In this document: positions 1-12,674 of the stretch, piece after piece
Numbering within the stretch: the stretch's first letter is position 1
Layout of the letters: each line of letters begins with the position of its first letter
NCBI RefSeq assembly: GCF_024679245.1
Contig: NC_090179.1
Span: forward strand, 9,854,827 to 9,918,826
Reading direction: 5' to 3'
Origin: Pseudorasbora parva
Lineage: Eukaryota; Chordata; Actinopteri; Cypriniformes; Gobionidae
Length of the DNA: 64,000 nt
Made by a program: the position numbers and the translations under genes
The notes under the pieces: generated by a model
What the model saw: only the letters and a program-made list of their open reading frames with translations
What the model was told of the DNA's origin: nothing
Databases searched by the model: none

Positions 1-1352
1 AATAATACACAATGGTCTCAGATTAGTCAGCCGGTCCCTCAATAATACGCAATGGTCTCAGATTGGTCAGCCGGTCCCTCAATAATACACAATGGTCTCA
101 GATTAGTCAGCCGGTCCCTCAATAATACGCAATGGTCTCAGATTGGTCAGATGGTCCCTCAATAATACGCAATGGGCTCAGATTGGTCAGATGGTCCCTC
201 AATAATACGCAATGGGCTCAGATTGGTCAGATGGTCCCTCAATAATACGCAATGGGCTCAGATTGGTCAGCCGGTCCCTCAATAATACACAATGGGCTCA
301 GATTGGTCAGCCGGTCCCTCAATAATACGCAATGGTCTCAGATTGGTCAGCCGGTCCCTCAATAATACGCGATGGGCTCAGATTGGTCAGATGGTCCCTC
401 AATAATACGCAATGGGCTCAGATTGGTCAGATGGTCCCTCAATAATACGCAATGGGCTCAGATTGGTCAGCCGGTCCCTCAATAATACGCAATGGGCTCA
501 GATTGGTCAGCCGGTCCCTCAATAATACGCAATGGGCTCAGATTGGTCAGCCGGTCCCTCAATAATACACAATGGTCTCAGATTAGTCAGCCGGTCCCTC
601 AATAATACGCAATGGGCTCAGATTGGTCAGCCGGTCCCTCAATAATACGCAATGGGCTCAGATTGGTCAGCCGGTCCCTCAATAATACGTAATGGTCTCA
701 GATTGGTCAGCCGGTCCCTCAATAATACGCAATGGGCTCAGATTGGTCAGCCGGTCCCTCAATAATACGCAATGGGCTCAGATTGGTCAGCCGGTCCCTC
801 AATAATACGCAATGGGCTCAGATTGGTCAGCCGGTCCCTCAATAATACGCAATGGGTTCAGATTGGTCAGCCGGTCCCTCAATAATACGCAATGGGCTCA
901 GATTGGTCAGCCGGTCCCTCAATAATACGCAATGGGCTCAGATTGGTCAGATGGTCCCTCAATAATACGCAATGGGCTCAGATTGGTCAGATGGTCCCTC
1001 AATAATACGCAATGGGCTCAGATTGGTCAGCCGGTCCCTCAATAATACGCAATGGGCTCAGATTGGTCAGCCGGTCCCTCAATAATACGCAATGGGCTCA
1101 GATTGGTCAGCCGGTCCCTCAATAATATGCAATGGGCTCAGATTGGTCAGCCGGTCCCTCAATAATACGCAATGGGCTCAGATTGGTCAGCCGGTCCCTC
1201 AATAATACGCAATGGGCTCAGATTGGTCAGCCGGTCCCTCAATAATACGCAATGGGCTCAGATTGGTCAGCCGGTCCCTCAATAATACGCAATGGGCTCA
1301 GATTGGTCAGCCGGTCCCTTAATAATACGCAATGGGCTCAGATTGGTCAGCT
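1..1352. repeat. 40-bp minisatellite array, cut by window start
   Basis: About 34 head-to-tail copies of a 40-bp unit, each starting aataatacgc and ending ggtccctc, with no spacers. Copies differ at a few fixed positions: ccgg or atgg before tccctc, gggctca or ggtctca, and tacgc or tacac. Variants of the same type occur in runs, which suggests higher-order amplification. The last unit decays at about 1350 into unique sequence. No long open frame runs through it. The left end is outside the window. Confidence 0.97.
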
Positions 1353-3323
1353 GGCCCAGTGTTTGATTCGCTAACCGCCTATAGAGCACCGGTAATCTGT
1401 GAAGACTGCAGATCTATAGTGATCGCTACTGAATGGCACCTTTTACGTTTTTAGAACAATTATTGCCAAATATCTATCGCAAGCACTATTAACCCAAAAC
1501 GAACACTAAACATTAGCTTTACTATTGTAGCCAAATCAAACAGAACCATGTTTAGCATGCCTGTAGATAAACAACCATGTAGATAAACAATACATAAAAG
1601 CTCTTATCAAAGAATAATTTAACGTTAGGTGTTAGTTGGATAACGCTGAATGAGAATTTAACAAACTGGTTTGCAGAGCCAAACAGCGTTGTTATTTGTT
1701 TACTTCCTTGCTACAACGTACAATTAACAATACAAACTATTACAGAAAAACAAATCGACGAAAAATAAATCATACTTACAGGGTTTTTTTTAACCCGTAA
1801 ACAGCTTCTGTCTATAAAGTGGGAACTGCTTTAATATAATATACACACAGACACACACAAGGGAACACCTGTTTGTAGACATTCATCGACAGAAAATTCA
1901 GTTTTAATATTGTTTTCTTGATTTACCACGAGTACCACGTTTTAACCATGCCTAATATTAATCTACTGCAGTGCGAACAAGTGTCTCATAGTAGCTGCCA
2001 AGGGAATACACAGAGTAGCATTATAACATAACTCATTATAACATAACACATTATAACACACTCAAATGTATGAAATATGATAAAACAGCACTGCTTTACA
2101 CTCAATATAAATGAGCGGAAGACTCTACTGCATAATAAAAGCCTCGTGAAATCATGGCATCATCAAGCTACGTCTTTGGTTTGAATAAGCGACTTCCAGC
2201 GGCGAAAAATTACATAATGTGGCTTTAAAACAGCTCAAACGTATATTTTAGTCCGAGACTAGACTTAAGTCTGGGAAACTGGGGGACAGACTATTAGCGA
2301 AAAAATTATTTATAATAAGACATCAAGCACTGAATACCAAATAGAGCAGTCTTTTTTTTTGAAGACGAGTAATACATTTTCAAAAAAGTCACATTTTAAT
2401 AAGTATGAAGGGGCACAAGCTAGAAATATGAAGGATATACCTAATTTGGATGACTTAATATATAGGTTGGGTTTGTAACAAAGGTTGCATCATTCAGCTT
2501 AAGTGACGTAAAAAAGGGGAACGCACTTTGCTCATAATAATTATGATCAACATGTTTTCCAGTGTCATCGTTATAATTTACAGGAACTAAAGATGATCTC
2601 AGAGTTGGCCTCTTGTGTAATTATAAACGTCACGCCTCTCCAAAGTGTGTGAAAAGAACCACAAACAGTAGTAATGTTTTATTATGTAGTAAATTTGTGA
2701 TTATAACCTTAAATGTGTTTTGACAAAACAACTTACATTGGTGTGGCCAAAAGGATCTGTACAATAGACCCACGTGTCGCCACAACCTCATAATAAACAA
2801 AGAGAGTGCTGTAGCTGCCTAACATTTCCCACGTCAGTAACAGCTCAGTACAATACCAGCAGCCAAATATCCACACCCTTTTATAAATTTAATATCTTCC
2901 TCCAATGTGTGTTCACCCAAGTGTGTGTGCTGGCTATAATGCTTAATAACCCATTGGAGAAGATTAGGGTCAATTTCAAGACTTTCAGACTTCAATTTCA
3001 TGACTATTTCTTACAAAAGCTACTGTGTGGCTTTAGAAGGCTTGGGGTATAGTGTACAAATCATATTTAAATAAATAAAAATAACCTCTTTATGTGACAT
3101 TTGGAGCTTGACAAACCTAATCTTCAATTTACCCTTTGTGTTCCATAGAAGAAAAAGTCTTTTGAGTTTGGAAGTGACAGTGGAGGCCATTAAATACACA
3201 TACTCATGACTGCATGCAATGGGAGTGTGGTAAATGCAACAGCATCTAAACATATAATAGACATACATTGAGGAATACAGAAGAAGTTAACGTGTGAGAC
3301 TGAGGTATTAAATGCCACAATGC

Positions 3324-3325
<2 letters not shown>
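1353..3325. other. Gene-free AT-rich stretch
   Basis: No convincing exon, RNA gene or recognisable transposon end was found. Open frames of 80-92 codons at 2774-3268 on both strands lack family resemblance and are probably chance. Confidence 0.6.

Positions 3326-3359
<34 letters not shown>
3326..3359. repeat. (GT)n microsatellite, left part
   Basis: About 17 GT units ending exactly where the hAT-like element at 3360 begins. It may be one half of a tract split by that insertion, the other half lying at 4428-4517. Confidence 0.95.
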
Positions 3360-3361
<2 letters not shown>

Positions 3362-3631
3362 GGGATGCAACAATACAGTTATTCCACAGTTCAAGACATA
3401 CCTCGGTTTTTTACCATGGTTTTCGGTTCGGTTCGTTTTTTTGCTATTCTATTCTTAGGCGACAGGAACAGAAAGAGGTTAAGAAGAAAATGTTTTTATT
3501 GTAATACTCTTTCTTTATTTTACTTAAAAGACTTGAAAACCCTTACTTAAATTTAACCTTACTTTATTAAAAACCTGTACACATTCCGGGTGTATGATAA
3601 TTTAAAATAAATAAAAAAATAAATAAAAAAA

Positions 3632-3728
<97 letters not shown>

Positions 3729-4424
3729 GATTTACAGTGGCAGCTCAGAGATGTACAGCAGCATTTCAGTATGAAATTGAATGAATAAATGTAGGCTAAA
3801 ATGAAAACTACATAGTTTTCAATATGCAAAATACATTGATTGAAAGCTACTGCATATACTTTATTCAAGAGCAGTGAGTGATTTTTCTCTTTGTTTTTAG
3901 TTGTTTAATTAACATCATTTTAGAGGTGAACTGTCCCTTTAAGGACAAGTGTTCACTAGTCTGCGCTACTAAGACCTGCTGGCATCTCGTATACAAACAC
4001 ACTCAATTTTACTTTCACTTAACTACTTTACTCATAACCGACTGTGTTTATATATAATAACCTTGTGTGTATCTGACAGTATTAGCGCAGTAAGACTTAG
4101 TTTAGTAATCACGTGTGTTTGACAGGCGCGCACTCAGCGCATGTAAAACGCGAATGAAATGTTTAACCGCAAGGCTTTAAAACGTGGCTAAACACCCCCT
4201 AACTTTAGTGCATATGATTGGATATTTGCTCATATCAGCGCATAGACTCACAGGCACACTCAAACAGAGCCGAAATAAACTTAGAGAAATATTTAAAACC
4301 AAGAGAAATAGAAATAATTAATTAAATGTAAAACCGAAAGAAAAAAAACGCAATTCACAAGCATGTATTGAACCGTGAATGCCGTACCGAACGCTTCAAT
4401 ATTATATTGAGAATTGTGACATCC

Positions 4425-4427
<3 letters not shown>
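3360..4427. mobile_element. Nonautonomous hAT-like DNA element
   Basis: The left end reads tagggatgcaacaata. The right end, reverse complemented, reads tagggatgtcacaat, so the element has short terminal inverted repeats. No transposase frame is present. Both sides are flanked by (GT)n, so any target duplication is hidden in the microsatellite. A long (AT)n tract is nested inside. The hAT assignment rests on general end similarity and is tentative. Confidence 0.55.
3637..3725. repeat. (AT)n microsatellite
   Basis: About 44 uninterrupted TA units inside the 3360-4427 element. The YIYIYI open frame across it is an artefact of the repeat. Confidence 0.97.

Positions 4428-4517
<90 letters not shown>
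4428..4517. repeat. (GT)n microsatellite, right part
   Basis: 45 GT units directly abutting the right end of the hAT-like element. Open frames coding for alternating V and C are artefacts. Confidence 0.97.
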
Positions 4518-4518
<1 letters not shown>

Positions 4519-7190
4519 TAGCAGTGTCTACTGTCTAGCAGTGTTCAGCTCCTGTAAGGTGCTGGGGTAGAAGCTGTCCTTGAGTCTATCGGTCTGTGAT
4601 GTGAACGTGATGGACCTGAATCATTTACCAGAGGGCAGCAGTATGGAGTATCCAGCAGTTTTGCACCTGTAGACTGTATTTTACGACAATCACTGATCAA
4701 GCTGATTTAGATATTAACTTTAGGCTTTTAGGGAGGAACGAAAGCACACAGCTATGAAGGAAAGAAATGCAATAACATCCCCATTGCTGTCATTACAATG
4801 TCTCGCCGCAAAGACATTGCAAATGTATTGTCCTTTTCAGACACCTGGTAGAACCAGTGAAGGAGTTTTAGCTGCACCAAGAAAAATTGTCTGGTGAGTT
4901 TTGTGCCATGTGATCGACCTTTATAGAGACCACCAATTAAACTCTATGCAAGCTATTATTGGCCGATAATGAAAAGAATAGGACCCTTGAGTGCAAGATT
5001 TTTGGATTTCATGGTTACTTTAAATGAAAGTAAATGATGATAACATTTTATTTTTGGGTGTACCATTCCTTTAACCTCTAAATTTAGACTCCATTGTGCA
5101 GCTGCCCTTTCAATAAGCGCACACATACTAAAAAAGTGTTAATCAGTTACCTACTGAGTACTGACTGAACAAAGGTCCCATTTTAGCAGTGGGTGGAGCG
5201 CGCGCACGCACACACACTCTCTGTATGTGCATGTTTAATAAAGCTGTGATGTGTCTACATGAGAAAGTTATGCAAGAGCTGACAGATGGAAAGCATAGAC
5301 TTTACAAACTATCAGTTCACCGTGTGCACACACACATGCGACAGAGACAGAAAGATAGTGTGAATGAGAAAGCAGCTGCTGCTTCTGATGACTGTGGTTT
5401 CTCACTTAGTTGAAGGCTCGAGAGAAATACAAATCTGTTCGTACCATTACGTGTCACGTCTTTTTTACTGGGTTTTGCATGACGCCTCAAATGTTACATC
5501 GGACATCAAAAGGATCGTTATCATGGGTCGATTATCCATTTTTATAACTGTTCGGTATTGGCCATCCAAAGCCTGATCCTTTAGTTTACGTCAGCTGCCA
5601 CGCAGGTGTCGTGCAGTAGCAACCGCCATTATAAGGACGATAAACAGTTTAAATGTGTGCACTTTTATAAGTGTTTGACAGACTGACACCACAAGCTTGA
5701 TGCTTTCTAACCTTAAATCCCCCCCCCCCCCATTTTTGTTGCACATGATTGTGTATAATGACAATTCTGTTACTCAGGATATGTAAAAAATATGTATATT
5801 CTTTTATTTTGGGCTATTAATTGTAATAACCTTAAGCGTATATACATATTTACATCGCATTGTTTTTTGGTATTTCTGAAGGTGATTTTAGATTGTTGGC
5901 ATTATTGTTATATAAGTTTTATATTTTGCTACTGTGAGTGTGTGGGTTATGAGAGTGTGTATGCATGTATAATATAGGCCTATAAAGATATTCCACTATA
6001 GTGATAGCTGCCCCTTTTTTTTACATTTAAGCCCCTGAGAAACTCTCTGTACATCCCTGTATACACTGGATTGATTTTAATAACTTTAATGTACTTGAAG
6101 TGTGCACTAAAGCACTAGGAAAATGCAAGTATCGCATTGGAATTTGATACTGGCAGATACTCAATATTCAATGACTCGAATCAGGGGCAAAAACTTGATT
6201 GGGACATCCTTATCATAGAGTCATTTAAAAAAGGGCTTTAAATAGCCAGAAAAGCGTGCACGCTTATGTGAAATATTGGCAGACTTTCAAATTTCTCACT
6301 CTCAAGTTACAAAGATCAGCCTCTTGATCCTCCAAACACACGCAAAATAGGCACATTACAAAGCACCTTAACACACATTCTTGTAATCACTTCCCAAAGC
6401 ATTTCAGACTAAATATGAACATACATTCATGTATATTCATGAATTCAATATTTGTAAAGAATAACATTTATGAATCAATATTTGTAAAGAATAACATTTA
6501 TGAATCAATATTTGCTCTAACACACTTTTCCTACTTCAGTTTCATCCTCTTTTTCATCTATTTCTCCTGGTATGTTTCACTCCCCTCCTTTGCTGTTCCT
6601 CGAAACTGAATTCTTTAGCGTGTCCTGACTCGTATTTAAGGAATTGAAGGATTCCAAGTGCGGGCACGCTTAGCGCTCTGTTAAACAGCTCTCACAAGTG
6701 CGCAGGTGTGCATACAGGTGTTTGAGTAGGCATATGCATGGAAATCAGGTGAGGTCCGTAGATGAGAATGTAATTCAGCTATTATGCAAGTGCATGAAAG
6801 GGAAGAGACAACTGTGCAAATGTGATGCCACATGCGAATTAAAGAAAGCGTGGTTTGAAGGCTTCTGTGACTCACTTTTAACTATCAATCATACATTCCA
6901 GTTCATTTTCACAGGAAATGAGCACAGATGCCTTGTACTGACTGTCCTGACACTAACTGATCAAATTATGGGCACAAACACTGGTGCAGAGACGATGTAA
7001 AAAGAAAGCGGAACCATGATTCTTTTTTTTCTCAATAACCACTTTCTTGTATCACTAGAAAAATGGTTTAGACACTTCCAAAAATGTAAAAAGCATGCCC
7101 CTTTGTTCAAATAAAGTTCATCCAAAAATGGCTATATTTCATTCCACAAATGGCTATAAACTGCAATCAAATAAAAGGTAGCACCGCAGA
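4518..7190. other. Gene-free stretch with degenerate repeat fragments
   Basis: About 4540-4690 resembles a degraded dispersed repeat of unclear class. A 27-bp tandem duplication is visible around 6445-6510 (atttgtaaagaataacattt repeated). A 14-C run lies near 5721. Several 60-100-codon frames have no recognisable family. Confidence 0.5.
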
Positions 7191-7194
7191 ATTC

Positions 7195-7626
7195 AAATGA
7201 AAGCAATGCACTAGACCAGACCGGAATAAGTTTGCAATGGATTGTGGAGACCTCCCCTTCTGAGACACACTTCCAATAATGCTTTATGACTTAAGTGTTC
7301 TCTGGACTGACAAATACTGCGTCGCTGTCTGGCAATCTGATGGACGAGTCTGGATTAGGCGGTTGCTAAGAGAATGGCACTTGCACGACTGCATTGTAAC
7401 AAGTGTAAAGTTTGGTGGAGGGGGTATTATGGTGTGGGGTTGATTTCCTTTTCTTTCTTTTTTTTTTTGAAGTTTGGCTTGGTCCCTTAGTTCCAGTGAA
7501 AGGAACTCCTAATGCTTCAGCATACCAATACATTTTGGACAATTTAAACAGATTAAGAATGGGATGTCATTAAAGTTCGTGTGCATGTAAAGGCAGGCAT
7601 CCCAAAACTTTTGCCAATATAGTGTA
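7195..7626 (+). pseudogene. Tc1-like transposase relic with transposon 3' end
   Basis: Frame-broken translation around 7290-7430 gives TDKYCVAVWQSDGRVWIRR and then VKFGGGGIMVWG. This is the central catalytic-domain region of Tc1/mariner transposases, the last part being the conserved VKFGGGSVMVWG-type motif. Around 7480-7560 it continues as GLGPLVPVKGTPNASAYQYI, again in family order but in a different frame, after a poly-pyrimidine interruption. The block ends near 7626 with the cccaaaacttttgccaata type of terminus common to fish Tc1 elements. It is frame-broken, truncated and inactive. The N-terminal DNA-binding domain is not recognisable. Confidence 0.75.
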
Positions 7627-7929
7627 TTTTAGCTGTACATTATAAAAAATAAAAGTTAAACTCTAAACCTAAGATCCTAAAATCAACTGATTGCATCATT
7701 TTAAAGCAGAAACAACTAAATAAAAGAATTATAAACAAAAACAAAAGCAAAATGTTCACTTGCATGAAAAACACACTTTTACTTGTCTAAACAGTAATTA
7801 TATTGCATTAATTGGCTATTCCAAAAATAGTGTCTTTAATGTTACTCCTTTCATAAATATTTTAGCAAAATGTGTACTTTATTAAGAATTTAATGATTTT
7901 ATCAGTTAGTTGTTGCAGCCCTAGGCACC

Positions 7930-9155
7930 TTAAAGGGGGGGTGAAATGCTGTTTCATGCATACTGAGCTTTTTACACTGTTAAAGACTTGGATTCCCATC
8001 CTAAACATAGACAAAGTTTCAAAAACTAATGTTGGACTAATGTTTGATAGAGTATTTCTGTGTTAAAAATACTCCTTCTGGTTTCTCACAAGTTTCGGAG
8101 AGTTTTTTTCGAGTATGGGTCGACTTGACGTTAATAGAGCGGAAGGTCCTTGTATGGGCCGTACGGGCTCTTCTCCCGGTAGGGTGCGCGCGCGTGACTA
8201 GAGCGAGAGAGGAAATGCACGCCGTAAACACTCGATCCAGTCGTCCGTGAACACTTATGTCGGTTATAGTCCGCGCCACGCTCCACTTTATTCCTATGGG
8301 TGACGTCGAGCGACTTCAACGCTTCAGCACAGCATTCTGGGAAGGCAGCGCTGCATTTGAACCGATTTGAACGCAGAAATGACGGGAAGCTTCACAACAT
8401 CGCTTCAGTCGTGTCACAAAGTGGATCTCTACGGTCACTGCTGTCACAGGACTTCACCAAATCATACCAAAGAAGTGTGTTTTTGACGGAGCGGTCCCAG
8501 CGATAAAGGTTCGGTCCTGCTTTGGAAGCAGCCGGTGAGTAAAACTGCTTCAAATGTCTGTGCTGTCGGCTATCGGCGCGTGAGTAAACATCAGTAAATG
8601 ACACGATCGCGTGCTTCGTCATTCAAATGCGCTAACGGTTACTCCATTGTTGTTCTGTATAACGTTACACTAGTCTGACGTGCAAAACCGTTTTTCTTGC
8701 TACTGCTAAGGTTTAGTCGCACACAATAGTCCATAAACCGAATCATGTCCTCATAAACTGCGAGTAAAGACACACAAATGTTGACAGGCCACTAAATACA
8801 GTACATACCACAGAGGACGTCCTGCTGTTGCCGTTTCTCCTGTTCAATTTATTTCAGCCTCAGATTTGATTCTGGATCATATCTGTATTAGCTGAGATCG
8901 ATAGCCATGGGTTTCTCTACGCTTGAGGACGTCACCGCTTTGTGCGCACTCGTCATTCTTTAGCTCCGCCCACACAATATGCCTCCAGGCGCTCGTTTTT
9001 TTCCGGAAAGACTCGGTACAGCCCATATTTCTTTTATAAATATAATAAAACTAAAGACTTTTCGGAGCTTTGAAGGATGCAATACTACTCTATAGGTACT
9101 CAAGATTGACATGAGATTGACTGAAACTGAGTGTTTCACCCCCCCCCCCCCTTAA
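7930..9155. mobile_element. 1.2-kb MITE with TTAA target duplications
   Basis: Terminal inverted repeats read AGGGGGGGTGAAAT on the left and, reverse complemented, a longer G run followed by TGAAACAC on the right. TTAA lies at 7930-7933 and at 9152-9155, just outside the repeats, as in piggyBac-type insertions. A TTA duplication (Harbinger type) cannot be excluded. The interior has more CpG than its surroundings (8100-9010) but no transposase frame. The 60-80-codon frames inside on both strands are not recognisable. I read it as a nonautonomous DNA transposon. Confidence 0.7.
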
Positions 9156-10595
9156 GGGTTTCCCCCTTAAATGTTCCATGCCTGTAACTAAAGAAAACGT
9201 AAAGATCTTTTTTAAAAGATTAAAGATATCTTAATATTCTTCTAGATGTTGGTTATTTTTTTGGCATCTACATTTGTAAGGCTCTATATGGGTAATGTAG
9301 GGCTCTATATGCATATCTCAATGTAAATAGATTGTTATTGTACTCGTTCATGGTCAAAAAACTGTGCATACAGCTGACACTTGTTTCCTTTTAAAGAGGA
9401 ATGTCTGAAGAACAGAATAATGTTGAAACTAGAAATGTATCTTATTAATCTTATCTCTTAAAAACAACTGCAAAGAACATTCCTGTCTAAGTGCCATATA
9501 TATTATTTTCCCCAAGTTTGTATGCTTGTAACTTTAGTATTAAAGATTTTTTATTATTTTTCCCAGTTTTGAACCATCACCATCAATAATGCATCAAAGA
9601 CTGCTACAGTCAGCAGATTTTTAAAGTCATTTTCACCCTCCTCTAGTGCAAAATATTGGATTACTCGTATAATATTAATCCATATTTTGTCTATCTTCTT
9701 TATTTATGCGTCTTTCACCAGAAAATGACCCCATTGCATTTTGACAATTTTACGTAATCTTTACAGAAAGTACCATATAAGTCCACTTCTTGTCTCTTTT
9801 GAAAATATAAACTGGCAGTACAAATAAGAACAAACATGTGTTTCACAACAAATGCACATGTTTGTACCATTGCATTTTTATGTAGCATTTAAATGCTAAT
9901 GTACTATGAAAATGCAATGTAATGCATATCAAGGCAGTAGTGACCAAGGGTTTTAGATTATCCAATTAAACTTCTATGGCTATTGAGCTGAATGGATTCA
10001 CTTAGTTATCTTCATCTTTGTTATCTTGTTTTTATTTCTAATTCTGGACAGCATTACATAGACACTAGACTATTGTAGTTGGGTCACTTCCAGTATTACA
10101 TTAAAGTTAATCAGAATTGAATTACTAACTATTGGCAAGATTTTAGAAAGGCTGCATTATCTACAATGACTAACAGAATTACAAAACCTACCATTATCCA
10201 ACAGCCTGCACAGCCGAGGTAACTTGATGCAAAGGCAGAGCAAGATATTATATTTTGATGAAAGATTACAAAGACAAAAACATTTTCTTTACAACAACAT
10301 GTGCAATATGACCTAAAAAGTGTATTAAGAAAAAAAAAAAAAAAAGACATTAAAGATTATTAATGCTAACTGGCTCTCCAATACATAATCTGCTCTTTAA
10401 ACCATACAATCCGCCCTGGGGGTATGTATGTATGTATATATGTGTGTGCGTGCATGTGTGTGTGTGTGTCCATTTCTAAGGAAAAATGTTTTCCTGAGCC
10501 TCTAAAGCAAACACACACTGTGCTCTCACATGACTGAGAGAATCAGCCCATTCATGGCCCCTGTCACCACAGTGACCTCTCTTCTGACTATGAGC

Positions 10596-10597
<2 letters not shown>
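9156..10597. other. Gene-free AT-rich stretch
   Basis: Nothing recognisable as an exon or RNA gene. An A-rich run at about 10330-10345 and short TATG repeats at about 10424-10470 are the only low-complexity features. Confidence 0.6.

Positions 10598-10678
<81 letters not shown>
10598..10678. repeat. (GT)n microsatellite
   Basis: About 40 uninterrupted GT units. Poly-TH and poly-CV open frames crossing it on both strands are artefacts. Confidence 0.97.
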
Positions 10679-10680
<2 letters not shown>

Positions 10681-11384
10681 CATCCCAAAGTGTTTGTGTC
10701 CCCTGACTGATGACATCACAGTCTGCCACCGAGGTCTCTCTGAAGATCTGGTCACATGTATTTGGGTGAGGGCCAATAAGCCGACTCAAAAACACGCATG
10801 TGTCTACACAAACTAATATACTGTGTGATTAAAGATGACCTTTCATGTGTTCAGGAGAACAAAATTGTCATTTCCTGGGAAATTGGCGCAACCTGTAATA
10901 AAAATGGAAGTTGTTGTAATCAGGGAAGCCACTGAGGCTCTTTTTCCTCCTTTAGAGCATGCAGATTGCAGACGAAAAGCAATAAACATGTTCTCTGGCG
11001 TTGGGATGTTGGTGTTTGGGGACTCAATCATGTGAGTCGCTTCTGGGAGGGAGTTAAATCAAATAATTTTGATGACAGACTTTGGCTCAGGCATTTGCTG
11101 TGATGCTGAGCATTTGATTAGTGATAGTCCAGTTATCCAATCACATCCTCTATTGAGGCATTCAAATGAGATTTTTGTTGTGCACTGAGGAATTTATTCT
11201 ATAAATGTGCTTCCATTGTAGTTCATGCACCTCTTCTTATTAGAAAAAAAATCTGCCTCAATTGTGCTCACGTTGTTCAACATCACCACTCAGGATTGGT
11301 CACTTGTCTGTTGCCTGGCTACCAGTTTCTCTGTAGCTGGCCAATTGCGCTATTTCAGCCAAGTGAACACTCAAGGTAAGGTAA
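10679..11384. other. Gene-free stretch
   Basis: Two overlapping open frames of about 62-66 codons on opposite strands at 10835-11035 have no recognisable family. No clear repeat was identified. Confidence 0.5.
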
Positions 11385-11868
11385 AACAGCTCTGGGGGGT
11401 TAATAAAGGCCCTCTGGAATCGATGGGCTAAAATATCAACATTTAAAACTTTATTATGTAAAACACCTAGCTTCTGGCAGACTGCCTTCTGTATTAAACT
11501 TACAAAGAAATTGTAACGCCTCTCTCAGTTCAAAACGTCTTACGTTATGTCAGACATCGACGTAGTGCCAGTTACACCTTTTCCATTAGTTGAATACGAA
11601 AGGCAGTCTGACGGAAGTTAGATATTTTACTTTATAAAGCTTTATTAAGCCTTTATTAACCCCCCGGAGTGTGGAGTATGTTTGTGATGGATGGGCAGTG
11701 TCGGGGAGTAACTAGTTACATGTAACAGAGTTTCGTAATTTAATTACAAAATAAATGTCACTATAATCAGTTGCAGCTACTGAGAAAAAATGTGTAGTTA
11801 AATTACAGTTACTTAAATGGTGATGATTACAAAGAGGATTACATCTGAATATTTTTTGTAAAAAGCTA

Positions 11869-11935
11869 GGCCGCCTTTAGCCTCCTTGTTAGAGCTTCCG
11901 AGTCGGAAGCTCTAACAAGGAGGCTAAAGGCGGCC
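11869..11935. repeat. Perfect 67-bp palindrome (33-bp arms, 1-nt centre)
   Basis: The arm beginning ggccgcctttagcc and ending cttccga is followed by a single G at 11902 and then its exact reverse complement. It is GC-rich in an AT-rich setting. It would extrude as a near-loopless cruciform. Confidence 0.97.
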
Positions 11936-12044
11936 TCTGTTCCACTAGGATATGTTGAATAACACTAATTTGTTGCTTTGCCTGTTTGTTTTTGTGCACA
12001 ATATCTCCTGGCATTTAAAGGCTGTTTAGTGAAGCGATGCTATT

Positions 12045-12195
12045 CTGCTATTCAAAATAAGCGGATGACATCACTATTTTCTCCAGAATGACTGTACAGC
12101 CAAATCAAATTTTGTTACAATATTTTCCTGTTTAACACTGTGAGGCTGCTTTGAAACAATCGTCATTGTAAAAGCGCTATATAAATAAAGTTGAT
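12045..12195 (+). mobile_element. SINE/LINE 3' tail fragment
   Basis: The segment ending gtaaaagcgctatataaata plus a short gattgat repeat is the type of 3' tail shared by L2/CR1-like LINEs and their SINEs in fish. A close copy lies at 53880-54030 and an inverted partial copy at 41046-41112. No 5' RNA-derived head was found. Confidence 0.55.
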
Positions 12196-12674
12196 TGATA
12201 CTTTTGATTGATCATCTCGTTTGAACTTGCCGCACACAACATCTGCCAACTACATCAATCCACATTGCAGCTGAATCTTTTGGCTACAATCTTTCTAAGA
12301 GTGGCCACCATGGCAAGTGATAAAAATGCATTCAGGAAATTAGAAAAGTTATTAAAAAAGCAATTAAATGTAATCACTTACATCACTTGAATAAAGTAAT
12401 TGAATCGCCACACTACTTATTACATGTTAAATAGGGTAACCTGCAATCTGTAACCTATTATATTTCCAAAGTAACCTTCCCAACTCTGTGAATGCACTTT
12501 TTTGATCTTCAAGCTCAATGGACCTCACTATTGCCACTAATAGTCTTGGAAGCATCTGAATATTTACTTATATGACTGAGCTTATCAGAAAGAAGAAAGT
12601 CATATAGCTACAGATGGCTTGAGGGTGAGTAAATCATGGGCTAATTTTCATTTTAAAGTGAACTACTCCTTTAA

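Larger units (their letters stand above)
11696..12488. mobile_element. hAT-like nonautonomous element, nested
   Basis: One end reads cagtgtcggggagtaacta. The other, reverse complemented, reads cagagttgggaaggttac. These match the two ends of the larger element at 53109-56611, which is therefore the same family in the opposite orientation. Flanking 8-mers tggatggg and tgaatgca agree at 5 of 8 positions, so the target duplication, if real, is eroded. It contains the perfect palindrome at 11869-11935 and a SINE/LINE-type tail at 12045-12195. Confidence 0.55.
11385..12674. mobile_element. MITE split by a nested hAT-like insertion
   Basis: The outer parts (about 11385-11687 and 12497-12674) share blocks with the element at 28393-28906, including a ggttaataaaggcc core, a gatcttcaa segment and a right end reading aaagtgaactactccttta. 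The block is interrupted by the insertion at 11696-12488. The left terminus of the outer element is not clear. Confidence 0.5.

Noticed and set aside
1..1352. CRISPR-like regular 40-bp repeat
   Set aside because: Units are directly adjacent without unique spacers and the context is vertebrate DNA, so it is a minisatellite.
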